NCBI RefSeq assembly: GCF_013426205.1
Contig: NC_089424.1
Coordinates: forward strand, 1,736,001-1,800,000
Direction: 5' to 3'
DNA from: Metarhizium brunneum
Taxonomy: Eukaryota; Ascomycota; Sordariomycetes; Hypocreales; Clavicipitaceae
Length of the DNA: 64,000 nucleotides
Of the stretch, positions 9,379-21,408 are shown piece by piece (position 1 is the stretch's first letter; every line of letters starts with the position of its first letter). Position numbers and translations under genes: made by a program. Under the pieces are notes generated by a model. The model ran no database searches. It had not been told where the DNA came from and was given only the letters and a program-made list of their open reading frames with translations.

Positions 9379-12378
9379 GCTAAGTACCAGAGGCTATTTT
9401 CCGAAGGCAATCCGATCCCATACCTACGACTGCAAAAACTGAGTTCAAGAGAGGCGGAGACGTCCTGAGCATTCAAAAGAAAACCGACAGTCCGAGAAAC
9501 GCTGAAACCATACGACTGAATGATGTTTTCACGGATTCGATAGTCTTGAATCACTCGCTATTGGCAATCGGTGGAGATCACGTTCATTGGATCCCAAAGC
9601 TCGAGTTCAAAATCTGGTTCAAACGCGGTGTAGCTCGATATTAGATCAGATAGGTATAAGTCTTGAATCCTGACCGGAGTTTGATGTCCACACGTATGGC
9701 AGCTGCGTGGTATTAGAGCCGGAGGAATTTTGAGTAACGAGAACTATTAGACAGTGGTCATAAAGGTGAATAAAGAGGCTCGGTCAAAGAAGACGCAGCT
9801 TGGTCCGTGAATCGCCAAAACATGTGGGAGTACAGAGCTTTACATAAGTAAAATTATTGGCAGGAAAGAAGCAAATTAGTATGAAATAAGAACGGCGCAA
9901 ATGAATGTATGAAACGAAAGCGTTCAGTAGAGAAAAGGCAATGAAGGAAGGAGCGTTAAACCGAGAGGTTGCGAAACTGAGCTAAAGAAGAACGGAAAGG
10001 ACAAAAGAATAGGTCAGCGCGAGTACAGATCGGTTGAGTGGACAGTTAGTCATGGCAGGACTCGGCAATGCAGTAGCACACGGAAAGGTCGAGACGTCAA
10101 TTGATCCTGGCCAATTGGTCGCAGTTGGGACAATGCAATAAATAGTACCATCTTCCCCCCATCAGCGTGCAGATGAACAGACCAATATTTCCGTATTGTC
10201 AGATCGCGTCTCAGCGCTAACATGCTACAGCTCACATTGGGTACCTGACGGCTCTGGGGGGCCGAGGCACCCTTGTCCTGGGTTTAATGTTCTGAAGTCG
10301 CGAGCCTACCGGTCAATTTTTTCCCTCCCCAGCAAACGCTGACCGCCACGAGCAAGAAACCAGATGGGCCAGACTAACAAGCCATGGCGGGTCTGTAGCT
10401 TTGTCGAGCCATTTGCGGATGACTGAAGTGCATAACAAGTGGGCGTAGTTTAATGACCTCATGCAAGAAGCCCGGTCGTGCAGAGCCGCCAGGAGACAGT
10501 TGCATGGGGAAATTGCCTTCCGACGCGTAAAATCCCAGGCACAACCTAATGAATTCGTATGGACCATTTTACGGAGTAGTTGATCATGCTAGTAGTACTA
10601 CAACATGGAGTAGCAGTTAGTCCTTGCAGCGTTAGGTGGCTGGTCTGGTCTCAATGTCCAAGGCCATTTGCGGGTACATCTGGGACTGATGCCGTTGACA
10701 TCACATCACATTCAACCAGTCTCGGGGTCTCATGTATGTACAATACTCTGTACAAGAAAGAGGCGGTGGCACGCTGCATATGTCTAGGGGCCAAGTGGCC
10801 AACTGCTGCTGTCAAGACAAGTGGTCTGGTACTACTATTGACCCCATACCAATCTGTGCCCAGGTAGGTGCCTAAGAAGGTAGTATCATTAATCACAACC
10901 AAGAATACTCCGTAGAGAGCTGGGAGGTGGGCCGCACGTTACTGTGCCTAGATAGCAAAATCAAACATAGGGGAGGATGTATTTACAACGTAAGCGCCAT
11001 TCGAGGAAGAAGAAAAAGAAGAAGAAGGAAAACCTGGCACTCACTCAATCTGAGAGGCGCATATACAGCTTCCGCGTCAATGATATGATTGATAGTACAA
11101 GGCAGAAGGTACCTCTAAGTAGGCTAGTAGGGTTGTGGGTATGAGCGTGGTCAGACCAAGCTAGCGGCGTCGCGCTCGCGTCTTCGTCTTTTCAAGCCAT
11201 TCAGTTTTTCAGAGATCCATTATCAAGAGGCACACGCCAGAGGGTCTGTCCCACGCGCAACGTAGCCCAAGGATAGCATACAGTTCTAATATCGTACAGT
11301 GCAATACAGACAGTTTTTTTTTTTTTTACAGAAATATTCTCATGGCACGACGGTGCGAAACGAAACAGGGAGCCAATCGATTGAACCCCCTTACCCCGTA
11401 CTCCGAATTTCAGACAAGCCGCCCCCTTCTCCCTGCCGCGGTTGAAAATCGCCCAATGCGGTACACACACACCCGAGGCTGAGACAAGTCATGGCCACAC
11501 CTGGCCAAGACTGCGTATCCATTGTTTGAGCTTCCGGATCCTGTCTCCCAACGCTTGCAAGCGAAGTCGTAATGTCCAACGAGGCCCCTGCTCGACTGCC
11601 CACGGGTTGAACACCGTATACTGACCTAGTAGGTAGGTACTAGTACGCTGGTTTGAGTACGCGCCAGGTCCATCCAACCAGGCTGTAACAGCAGGACTGC
11701 GAAGTACGGAGCACAATATAGCTTTGAGATTACCCACCTACCTAAGTATGTACGTACCTAGTAGTTAACCCCCCCCCAACATTCTTCTTGTAGGCCTCGT
11801 ACTATCTCTTTAGCTGCCCAATGGCTTATGGAGACTCTCTTCCCTAAGAAAACTATATAGCAGAGGAAGCCCCACGAGCCATTGGGGAGCTGAAGAGATA
11901 AACACCCAGTTTTAGCATAACTACTACTAGGTAAAGTACCTAGGTACCCAGGGGCAATCGAGTGCTGGCACTGAGCTGTCAACTGGTAGGACTCAATTTG
12001 CACAGACAATTGTATCTACATACCTAGGTAGGTAGTTGACCGGCCTAGCCCAATAGTTCGACAGAATTAACAGACCCACCACTACCCAGGTTCCCACTAC
12101 CTACGAAGCACTTCCGTCGTTATCTGCGTAATGAAATTTGCACGCACTGCACTGCTACCAACGTGGGTGCCTACTTAGAGGCAGGTACCTAAGTACCTAG
12201 GTAGGTAAGTACGAAGTAGACCAGTGCCAAAATCTCGATAAATAACTTCAGTCCAACGTTTTCGATATTCTCTCAATTGCACGCTCCAATCAGATACCCA
12301 TTAGACGCACACAACCATATAGGCATTCCTCAGTCTGGATTTTAATTTAGCTGCTTACATCTCATCCACTCACGCCTG
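9379..12378. other. 3-kb divergent spacer rich in short palindromic words
   Basis: Separates the serine-rich gene and RCE1. The first ~700 bp is probably 5' leader and promoter of the serine-rich gene. The half nearest RCE1 (about 11620-12215) is dense in CCTAGG/GGTACC words such as ACCTAGGTAGGTA and CTAGTACTAG-like variants. A T run lies at about 11314-11328 and a C run at 11768-11777. No protein-like frame or tRNA was seen. Confidence 0.5.
11620..12215. repeat. Cluster of CCTAGG/GGTACC short palindromic words
   Basis: Seen directly: tandem and overlapping words built from TACCTAGGTA and TAGGTAGGTA at about 11628, 11738-11763, 11928-11950, 12020-12035 and 12180-12212. The same word family recurs in other spacers of this window (near 25585, 26070, 32161, 46080, 51335, 59470 and 59540) and is not obvious in exons. 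It is low-complexity spacer sequence; any binding or structural role is unknown. Confidence 0.55.
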
Positions 12379-13548
12379 ATGCAAAAAACAATATCAAGGC
12401 CTCTATCCGAATCCTTCTCAACAATGAGTTCCTGGCCAAGTCCCGCGTCGAGTCAGCCTAACCCGAGTCAGCTACAGGCCTTCAGTCTTTTGGTAAGTTC
12501 TTCACTTGCATGTTTTACCCCAGAGCAGCCCAGGAGTCCTTCTTATTGTCCATTACCGCTTGAAACCAAAGCATATCGTGCCCTGGAAAGCTGACTTTAA
12601 GCCTTTTTGTGCTAATTTCAAGATTGTATACTGTCTCATCTATGTGCTCCCTTTACATATATCGGCGTCGACAAGGGCCGCGGCTGGTAGGTCCAGGGAT
12701 GCACCGGAAGCAATACGTGCCAGGATTCGCTCAGTGTCGTTTTCAACTACCTTGTGCTCGCTCGCAACATTCGTCCTTCTCTGTAGAAGCTCCGCTGCTG
12801 ACCAAGGCTCACCGTGGCATATCATGGGATACTGGCCATTGGGGATCATTGACGCATTCAGATCCTTACTCCTAACTACTTTGCTATTTGCCGGGCCCCT
12901 GTATGAATGTCTGCTCATTGATGGTGTATGGCAGTCATGGTTGCGATTAGAACCCTTGGGGCAGCTTTGGGGAGACTGGGCTATGTGGAGGAACATGGTA
13001 GCCGTATGAGCTCTTCATCCTTCAGCGTCTGCACCTGACCCATGGCGGAAACTTACACAATTACGCAGGGTCCTATTACTGAGGAATGCCTTTTCCGTTC
13101 CGCAGCTGTGCCGTTACTCTTGGTGGCTGGTTGTAGCATCAAACGCATCATATTCTTTTCGCCCCTTGTTTTTGGGCTCGCACACCTCCACCATTTCTAT
13201 GAGTTCCGCGTCACGCATCCCGAAACGCCTCTTGTCGCTGCAATCGCCCGCTCCATTCTCCAGCTTTCCTATACCAGTGTGTTTGGGGCCTATGCTACGT
13301 TTATATTCCTGCGTACCGGATCGCTGCTATCTGTTGTCACCGTCCATACGCTATGTAACTCAATGGGCCTTCCTCGTGTTTGGGGTGTTTTAGAGCCATA
13401 TTGGCTCTCGAATCATGAGCTTTACCAACCCAGCAATGTGTTGAGGTGGACTGTCCCGTATTATGTGTTGCTTCTGGGAGGCTGCGTTTTGTGGTGGCAA
13501 AACATATCTTCATTGACAACTTCGCCAATGGCTCTCGCCGAATTCTAG
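12379..13548 (+). CDS. RCE1: CAAX prenyl protease 2 (type II CAAX endopeptidase)
   Basis: ER membrane glutamate-type protease that removes the -AAX tripeptide from farnesylated or geranylgeranylated CAAX proteins such as Ras and Rho, before Ste14 methylation. Exons 12379-12492, 12623-13003 and 13069-13548 give 324 residues. The ABI/CAAX family motifs are all present: EExxxR as TEECLFR (Glu170, Glu171, Arg175), FxxxH as FGLAH (His204), and HxxxN as HTLCN (His258, Asn262). About seven hydrophobic segments are visible; the first is rebuilt across intron 1 (AFSLL-IVYCLIYVLPL). Introns are 130 and 65 bp. An in-frame ATG at 12424 has a better context (CAACAATGA) and would remove 15 residues, so the start is uncertain. 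Convergent with MMM1, 261 bp away. Confidence 0.9.
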
Positions 13549-13809
13549 ACAAATGGACTAAGGCTTGCCGGGATGCGGTGGTAAAACCCAGCCGACAAAA
13601 CCATGCCACATATTTGGGCAATTGCGTTTTTGTACTAAAGCCTTGTAAACTGGTATGCGACGCACGCGGTGACCCATGACGACAATAGGTGGGTGGTATC
13701 TTTCAGGAGTTCAGGGGTTCCTCTGGCGGTACAAAATTTAATGTAACATCTTTCAACATCAACAGCCAGGCAAATAATCTGAACACTCTATACTTAGATA
13801 CAGAAAATG

Positions 13810-15100
13810 CTAAGGGCTATGGGGTGAACCGGGTATATCAGGTATGTCGGTATCTTTTACAGGGTTGCGATGCCTCAGCGACGCCATGTCCCATTTTCTG
13901 TCCTCGGTCGATGTCTCTTTCCGCCATGAAATCTCATCTCGAACATCACGACCAATATCTTTCCCTTTGGATCGACTGATAGACAAGCCTCCATCCACAA
14001 TTGTATCATCAGGTCCTCGGGTGTTCTTTTTTCTCGGCCACAAGCTTGGGAGAGCTATCTCTTGGAAGCGGGGTTCCACCGCACGCTCGTCAAACCACCT
14101 GTGCAGCCGAGCCTCGACTAGCTGGGCAATCTTGGGTACGTCTTGTAATCTGGATCTGCTCCCAAGCAAGCTGCGGATGGAAAAATCCAATCGGTAATCA
14201 TCTAGAAAACTGAAAGTCATCATTGTCGGTGTCGATTGCGACGGATTGCTTGGAATAAAGGAAATGGACAGAGTCCCGCTAAACCGAACAACAGAGACGG
14301 CCAGCGCAACAGGGAGAACAGCAGATAGCTTCTTCGGGTAGTTAAGAAGCAGTTTTGTTTCGACAGCAAGAGTAAGCATGTCGCTCAAGTCGACATCCAT
14401 CCGAGCTTGCAGTCTTGTTCCATCCCGTGCAGCAGCCGTGGCATCAAATTTGATGCCATTCCCGAGGCCAAGGCCGTCTTCATCCACGGGGATAATACGA
14501 CAGTTACTGAAAATAGGAAAGTCCTCGCCTAAACTCAGTTCCGTAACACGAATGTCATCGATAAAGTCAGGCCGGGATGCCCCGTTCAGCGCCTTAGTTA
14601 GGGAATTGAGAATGGCATCATCATGTTGTGCGTCGCTTCGGAATTGAGCGATTGTCTGAGCAACAAGGACATTGAACCAATCCAGGCTTTCCGGTTGGTG
14701 GCTGTCGACGTTGTAGTAAGTTTTGCTCAAAATGGATCCAATGGTGAGCGTGGGTGGGTTCCGTAGCACACTGGACTTCTTGCGCTTCAAATGCTGGCTC
14801 TGTCTTTGGCTCGGACTGCGCAAACTGAGAAGAGATTGCTTGTGAGCGAGTGTTCTGGACCTCCTTTCCGTGGCACGCAGTGATGCTGTTACATCTGATG
14901 ACGGTGGATCGCCAAAGATGAAGAATTTAATAAACGCAGCCAGTATCAGTACTACGGACAGTTGCCCTACGACGAGCCCCTGTGTGAATGAGAGCCTGAA
15001 ATGAAGATATGAGTTGATACCAATGAAGGCCGTTGCAGAACAAGGTTCTTTGTACTTACGTCGGCTCTGACCTCGGTGGACATTCCTCTAAAGCCATCAT
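13810..15100 (-). CDS. MMM1: Maintenance of mitochondrial morphology protein 1 (ERMES subunit)
   Basis: ER-anchored subunit of the ERMES tether; its SMP domain transfers phospholipids between ER and mitochondria together with Mdm12. Exons 15100-15060 and 14995-13810 give 408 residues, with one 64-bp intron. A short luminal N-terminus precedes a single membrane helix ([23 protein letters not shown]), which matches the family closely. A basic linker follows, then the SMP domain from [21 protein letters not shown] (about residue 115) to about residue 340, and a polar tail. An in-frame stop lies 24 bases upstream of the chosen ATG, so the start is firm. It shares a 531-bp divergent promoter with VPS45. 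CRD1 (cardiolipin synthase) lies 5 kb away, but a functional link from position is only suggestive. Confidence 0.93.
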
Positions 15101-15631
15101 CTCCAAGACACGGGTGCGCGGCTACTAGCAGGGTTTGGTTGTGGGAGAACAAAGAATGCAGCTTTGTTCTCATGGCAATACTGAACAACTGCCCCCTTGA
15201 CTTTTGAAAGTTCGCCCAAAATCTAATTAAGCCTGCTAAGTTCCTAGTGGCGACTGGAACAGGGCATGGAGGAGGAATATTATGTGCATAGCGGGTTACG
15301 GTATGCACGTACCCGAGTCGTCCACCAAAGCTATGGGGCCCTCTCTGGGAGGTGCCACACATCATGTGTCGCTAACCTACGTCCCAGGCTACCATTCACA
15401 GACTCGAGCAACGCAAGCTTCTCATTCAGCGCGCCAGACACTTCCCTATCAAAATTTGCCGCTTTCTCGGGCATTCATTTTCGCTGGCTTTATCTTTGAC
15501 TTGATCTCCGAGGTTTGCAGCACCAGCATCTCCTCTGCCAAAATCGAATCTGCCTTGGCAACAATCTAAAGAGTGTTGTGACATAAAGAGACGCTGGTCA
15601 AGGCCGAGGTGGCCTCACCTTATCGTCGAAA
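15101..15631. promoter_or_regulatory. Shared divergent promoter of MMM1 and VPS45
   Basis: 531 bp between two start codons facing away from each other, so both promoters and 5' leaders must lie here. No clear TATA box was seen on either side. There is no sign of a further gene. Confidence 0.5.
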
Positions 15632-17416
15632 ATGGACGTCTCCCAGGCTATATCTAGCTACATCTCAAAGATCGTCATGCCCTCCGGAGACGCTTCTTCA
15701 ACAAAAATGAAAATATTGCTTTTGGATAGGGAAACCATATCTATTGTTTCGACGGCCGTTACGCAATCATCATTACTGAATCACGAAGTATATCTCATTG
15801 ATCGCCTGGACAATACCGGCCGCGAAAAAATGCGTCATCTTCGATGCCTGTGCCTCCTCCGCCCATCATCTGAGAGTATCCAACTTCTAATAGATGAGCT
15901 GCGCGATCCTAAATATGGCGAATATTATCTGTACTTCACGAACGTAGCGAAAAAGTCGTCCCTAGAACGACTTGCAGAGGCAGATGACCACGAGGTGGTG
16001 AAAGCTGTTCAGGAACACTTCGCCGACTATACGGTTATCAACTCTGATTTATTCTCACTCTCGGTATCTCTTCCACAGTGGCGTATATGGGGCCCAAATC
16101 CCGATGCCTGGAATGCGGATTCTCTTCAGAGATGTTCCGAAGGTTTGCTTGCAGTTTTATTGTCGTTGAAGAAAAAGCCACTCATCAGATATGAGAAAAG
16201 CAGCCCACTGGCTAAAAAACTGGCATCAGAGCTGCGCTATCTCATGTCCCAGGAAGAACAGCTTTTCGAGTTCCGAAAAGTTGACACGCCGCCGATTCTT
16301 CTGATTCTCGACAGGCGAGAGGATCCTGTGACACCATTACTTACTCAGTGGACATACCAAGCCATGGTTCACCACCTTTTGGGTATTCACAACGGCCGAG
16401 TTGACCTCAGCAATGTCCCAGACATACGGCCGGAGCTGAGGGAAATTGTCTTGTCTCAAGACCAAGACCCCTTCTTCAAGAAAAACATGTTCCTAAATTT
16501 TGGCGATTTAGGTTCGACGATAAAGGACTATGTTGAGCAGTATCAGTCCAAGACGAAAAACAATGCCAATATCGAGTCGATAGCTGACATGAAGCGGTTT
16601 ATTGAGGAATATCCCGAGTTTCGTAAGCTCTCGGGAAATGTCAGCAAGCATGTCACCCTCGTATCAGAGCTAAGTCGACGGGTATCGGCCCAAAAACTAT
16701 TGGAGGTGAGCGAGGTTGAGCAAAGCCTTGCGTGCAATGACAATCATAATACGGATCTGAAGGTCAGGACCGATTTCCAAATCACTGTGCCAGCCTACTA
16801 AATGCATCGCCAGAATATCCAAAATCTAATTCAAACCCCCGACATCACGGCTAATGCCAAAGTTGGGCTGGTAGCACTATATGCTCTGCGCTATCACAAA
16901 CAGCAATCCAATGCCATTCCCATGCTAGTAGATCTTCTAGTTGCAGCCGGCGGTGTCTCACCGGCACAGTCGAGCCTAGTTAACAAGATCCTCGCTTACC
17001 ACCTATCTCTCCACACATCTCCATCTCAGGGCGGAATTTCCGACATATTTGACTCTGCGGGCATCTTCTCTGGTGCTTCAAGCAGATTCAAGCTAAAGGG
17101 TGTGGAAAACGTGTATACGCAACACACATCTCTTTTGGAAAGCACACTGCAGAATCTCATCAAGGGTCGCTTGAGGGAACAACAATATCCCTTCGTGGAA
17201 GGCGGGGGGTCAACAAGAGATAAGCCACAGGATGTAATTGTCTTTGTCGTGGGCGGCGCAACATATGAGGAGGCTAAGATGATCACCGGCATAAACGCAA
17301 CAACGCCAGGGGTGAGGGTGGTTCTGGGTGGCACTTCTATCCTCAATGCGGCCACCTTCTTTAACGAAGTCGACGATGCCGTGAGCTCCTGGCCAGAAGT
17401 CACTGGCCGCAGATGA
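15632..17416 (+). CDS. VPS45: Sec1/Munc18 protein Vps45
   Basis: SM-family protein that binds syntaxins of the Tlg2/Pep12 type and promotes SNARE fusion between trans-Golgi and endosomes. Exons 15632-16762 and 16814-17416 give 577 residues, the usual Vps45 length, with one 51-bp intron whose removal joins NHNTDLK to NIQNLIQTP. Family landmarks are visible: MKILLLDRETISIVS near the start, LILDRREDPVTPLLTQWTYQ (residues ~225-245), NFGDLGSTIKDYV, and the C-terminal domain with KVGLVALYALRYHK and VIVFVVGGATYEEA. An unspliced reading would stop soon after residue 377. Cytosolic and peripheral on membranes. Confidence 0.95.
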
Positions 17417-17743
17417 CGTGACACGGCCTCTTATACCGAAGTGTTCCTTTATTAATTAGATAGCAAGCGTATTCAGCTGTATGGGATTGGAATAAAAAAA
17501 AGTTTTAGTTTTACCACCATACACGAGCTCTTAGACCGTCTAGTTCGGAGTGACGACGGCTCACACCTCCAAGAGCAGCGACCCACAATAAAAGGCATTC
17601 AGCCAATCCCAAAATTTGTCGCTCAATAAATTCCCATGAACTTTGCACCAGCATCAGGGAAAATGCCTTCGCCATCAGAGAACCCGCCATCAGAGTGACA
17701 ATGCATCACATTCCCGAAAATTGAGAGTAGTTTTTGATCTGAT
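17417..17743. other. Spacer VPS45 - MTO1
   Basis: 327 bp between same-strand genes. It holds the VPS45 3' end and the MTO1 promoter. No other feature recognised. Confidence 0.5.
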
Positions 17744-19881
17744 ATGTATCGCGATAATTTCATGCATATTACAGTACGCACAACATGCCACCAGTCGCTG
17801 CGTGGACTTCCCCGTCGCCAATTTGCTACGGCAGCGAACTCCAAGTTGGTCTCAGCCAAGCCCAACAAATTCTTGACTCTCATCAGCTGTACTAAGTTTT
17901 CTGCTAGGCCTTTCGATGTCATCGTCATTGGCGGCGGCCATGCTGGTGCTGAAGCCTGTGCCGCAGCTGCAAGAACAGGGGCGAAAACTGCATTGGTCAC
18001 TCCAAAAATCGATAACATTGGGACTTGCTCATGTAATCCGAGTTTTGGGGGTATCGGAAAGGGAACGATAATACGAGAGATTGATGCTCTTGATGGTCTA
18101 GCTGGAAAAATTATCGACAAAGCCGGTGTCCAGTTTCACATGTTGAATCGTAGCAAGGGACCAGCGGTGTGGGTATGTCAAGCCCAATATATGACCTCGT
18201 TGAGAATCGAGTATATGGACTAACTCATCATTTATAACAGGGTCCTCGTGCTCAAATCGATCGAAAGTTATACAAGCAATACATGAGAGAGGAGCTTGAG
18301 TCATATCCGAATCTCTCAATCGTTCTCGCCAGTGTTTCTGATATTATTTTATCGAAGCTTGACCCTCCACAGGCACTAGGAGCTTCCAAATCCGTTGCAG
18401 GGGTCCGATTAGACTCTGGCCAAGTTTTGCCCTCAAACAAGGTCATTATTACCACTGGCACGTTCTTGGGCGGCGAAATACACATCGGTCTCCAGAGCTA
18501 CCCGGCAGGGCGACTGGGTGAAGCAGCTACCTTTGGATTAAGTAAATCGCTTCGGACTGCAGGCTTCCAGCTCGGAAGACTCAAGACCGGTACACCTCCG
18601 CGGCTGGATCAAAAGACCATTGACTTTAAGGAGCTGGAGGTTCAATATGGAGACACACCGCCCACTCCGTTCTCCTTTTTGAATAATGCTGTGTCCGTCG
18701 CGGATCAGCTGACCTGTAGCATTACACACACTACCGACGCAACTCACCGAATTGTACGTGAAAACCTCCAGAACACCGTTCATATCCGAGAGACAATTAA
18801 GGGTCCAAGGTACTGCCCATCCTTGGAGTCCAAGGTTCTTCGCTTTCCAGACAAAGAGCGACACATAGTTTGGCTTGAACCAGAAGGCTTCGAGAGTCAA
18901 ATTGTATATCCTAATGGGTTGTCAATGACCATACCACCTGAGGCTCAGAAGCAGGCATTGCGAACTATCAAAGGCCTCGAGCGGGTAGAAATGCTGCAGC
19001 CGGGCTACGGTGTTGAATACGACTACATCGATCCTCGTGGGCTCAAATCCACGCTCGAGACTCGAGCTATCCACGGTCTATACCTCGCGGGGCAGATCAA
19101 CGGTACCACTGGCTACGAAGAAGCCGCTGGGCAGGGTGTCATGGCAGGCATTAACGCAGGGCGAGTTGCTCAGGGATTGTCCGAAGTGTCAATATCCAGA
19201 TCCGATGGTTATATTGGAATTATGATAGATGATCTCATTACGAAGGGCGTTACGGAGCCCTACAGGATGTTTACATCCAGAAGCGAATTCCGCATGGCGG
19301 CCAGAGCTGATAATGCAGATCTCCGGCTTACGGAGAAAGGTCGGGACTGGGGCGTAGTCTCTGATTCCCGCTGGAAAGCATTTTCAGACGAGCGTCAGCA
19401 GATTGACGATCTTACAAAGATACTCAACTCGGTGTCTCTCACATCCACACAATGGTCGGAACAAGGTTGGCATCTCAAGAAGAACTCGCCGCGCCGGGCA
19501 GGTATTGATATTCTTCGACTATCGAATACCGGGACTCGAGTTGATCTTCAACAGCTGAGCACCTCCATTCCGGAAATTAAATCATACTCGACTCGGGTTA
19601 GAGACCGTGTTGCTATTGAAGCCGTATATGCACCATATGTCAGGATGCAAGCTGCTGAACGAGGTCGGTTCGCCTATGACGAGAGCGTTCGCCTGCCCTT
19701 AGACATCAATTACGACGCCATACCCGGTCTAGCCTTATCTGAAAAGGAACTACTGAAACTTGCGTGTCCAGAAACCCTAGCACAAGCACGTAGAGTCGAA
19801 GGCGTTACTCCCGCAGGTACTGTCAGGCTCCTGGCACACATACGCCAGCGCTCTCTTTCTGATGCGCCGCGAGTGAACTAG
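17744..19881 (+). CDS. MTO1: Mitochondrial tRNA wobble-uridine modification enzyme (GidA/MnmG family)
   Basis: FAD enzyme that, with Mss1, forms the carboxymethylaminomethyl group on wobble U34 of mitochondrial tRNAs for Lys, Glu and Gln. Exons 17744-18172 and 18241-19881 give 689 residues; the single intron is 68 bp and its removal joins SKGPAVW to [11 protein letters not shown], a hallmark MnmG motif. The N-terminus is basic and hydroxylated ([20 protein letters not shown]), fitting a mitochondrial presequence. The FAD fold follows with [13 protein letters not shown] near residues 60-72 and [30 protein letters not shown] is the second GidA signature. An in-frame ATG 18 bases downstream (17762) is an alternative start that would keep the presequence. 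The C-terminus is basic and short. Confidence 0.94.
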
Positions 19882-20227
19882 GCCATGTGTTCTTAGAGTA
19901 AGCTTTTCTCGGCGTCTTGGGCGAATGTACCGTATCTGAGGTACTTCATGAGATGCACAATAGTGTGGAAATATATTTTGAATAATTATGTGCGCAAATA
20001 CACAGGACAACCTTTATACTGTATACACTCTTGATTTGATTTGTTTTCCTAAACTCAGCCCAGGGTCTGTAAGTCTTAATACAGGATGATACACGGGCGG
20101 ATCTGGAAATACCATCACAGCCACGTCCTAAGCTTGAATGTGCTACATTCCGCCCTTGGGGGGAAGGGGGATTCCCCAAAGACCTCCCTGGGCCGAATAG
20201 CAAGTGTGCTTTCACCATCTTGGTCCT
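19882..20227. other. Convergent 3' spacer MTO1 / CRD1
   Basis: 346 bp between two stop codons: 3' untranslated sequence of both genes. The part near MTO1 is AT-rich. Nothing else seen. Confidence 0.5.
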
Positions 20228-21408
20228 CTATTTCAGGATCTTCACAGCATCCTTGCTGAATATATAGCTGGCGCCACTCCCGATAGTGGTGGCCGCTACG
20301 ACATATCTAATGCCTCGTCAGCAAAACCGACAAACTGGATAGTTGAGGGAGGAGCGTTATCAATAAGACTTACTGCAAAGTCGTCAACACTGATGTCAGA
20401 TCAGTCTCGACAAGTGGGGCTGCTGTTGTGAAGCCAACGAGAGCAAGCTGTAAAAATGTGTTGTATTTGCTTATTGTTGTGGGACGAACTTCCGCGGATG
20501 GGAGAGAGAAATCCCAATACCGATAGAAAGTCTTGGGCGGTGGTAGCGAAATCCAGCGGTAATATATAGCAGCCATCCCAAGGCCTACGTCTCTTCCTAA
20601 AATAACCGTCGCGACCCATACTAAAGCATCAAACAGGTAAATCGTCAGCAGGTAAGGGACTGGTAATTGGAGATGGGGATCAAGCAAAGCAATTGGCTCC
20701 AAAATATTTCCAGACATTGGGCCATTTCACTCTGTAGGACACGTACACGGCAGAGCGCCTTTGGCGGCCAAACATATAGTCAGTATCGTCATGAGAGCCT
20801 TGTCCGCCATGGGATCTATTATGGTTCCAACCACCGTCTTGCGATTCCATTTACGAGCAATCCAGCCATCGAGCAGGTCCGTAATCCCAGCATACGCGAA
20901 CAATCCCACGGCCCACGCATGAGAGTCATGAAGAACCAAATACCCTATAACGGGGGCTGCTATAAGTCTTGTAATCGTTAGGAAATTCGGTACTGTATAT
21001 ATATCCTCGTGAATAACCTCGCTCGTCCCTGAAGGGGTGTGGACAGCTGGATTTCCCGCTTTCTCTTGTGACGTCGATTCCGCTTTGGGATGGTCGGCTT
21101 TCTGGGGTTGACTAGAGCGGCAACTATGGCTCTGTCTATCAGTTTCTGATCCTAATCAACTTGCCTCGGGTCTATGACGCTTGGGCGTTGACTGGGCAAT
21201 CGTAAGAAGCTGCTCACCTGTAATATCGGACTGGGTTTTGGCTCTCCGTGGGCCTGACGATTATGCGGGTGCGGAGAACGGGCGATACTGGTGATGATCG
21301 GGGCAAGATTGCTGGCGAGCGTGTGCTGATTGCCCTAAATGCATTGCGTGAAGGCCCTCTGCAGCGTGCCCGGCTCGTTGCTCGAGAGAGAAATGGGACC
21401 ATAAGCAT
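20228..21408 (-). CDS. CRD1: Cardiolipin synthase (CDP-alcohol phosphatidyltransferase)
   Basis: Mitochondrial inner-membrane enzyme joining CDP-diacylglycerol and phosphatidylglycerol to make cardiolipin. Exons (reverse) 21408-21218, 21135-20747, 20620-20374 and 20306-20228 give 301 residues. The first ~65 residues are Arg/Ser-rich with no acidic run, a good mitochondrial presequence; an in-frame stop lies just upstream of the ATG. The catalytic motif of the family (D..DG..AR....G...D...D) reads TDLLDGWIARKW then GTIIDPMADK. Flanking helices are IYTVPNFLTITRLIAAPVIG and LWVATVILGRDVGL, and the C-terminus is ASYIFSKDAVKILK. Introns are 82, 126 and 67 bp. For intron 2 I chose the TTTAG acceptor because it restores the family spacing; an earlier in-frame CCAG acceptor would add about 16 residues. 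Confidence 0.9.
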
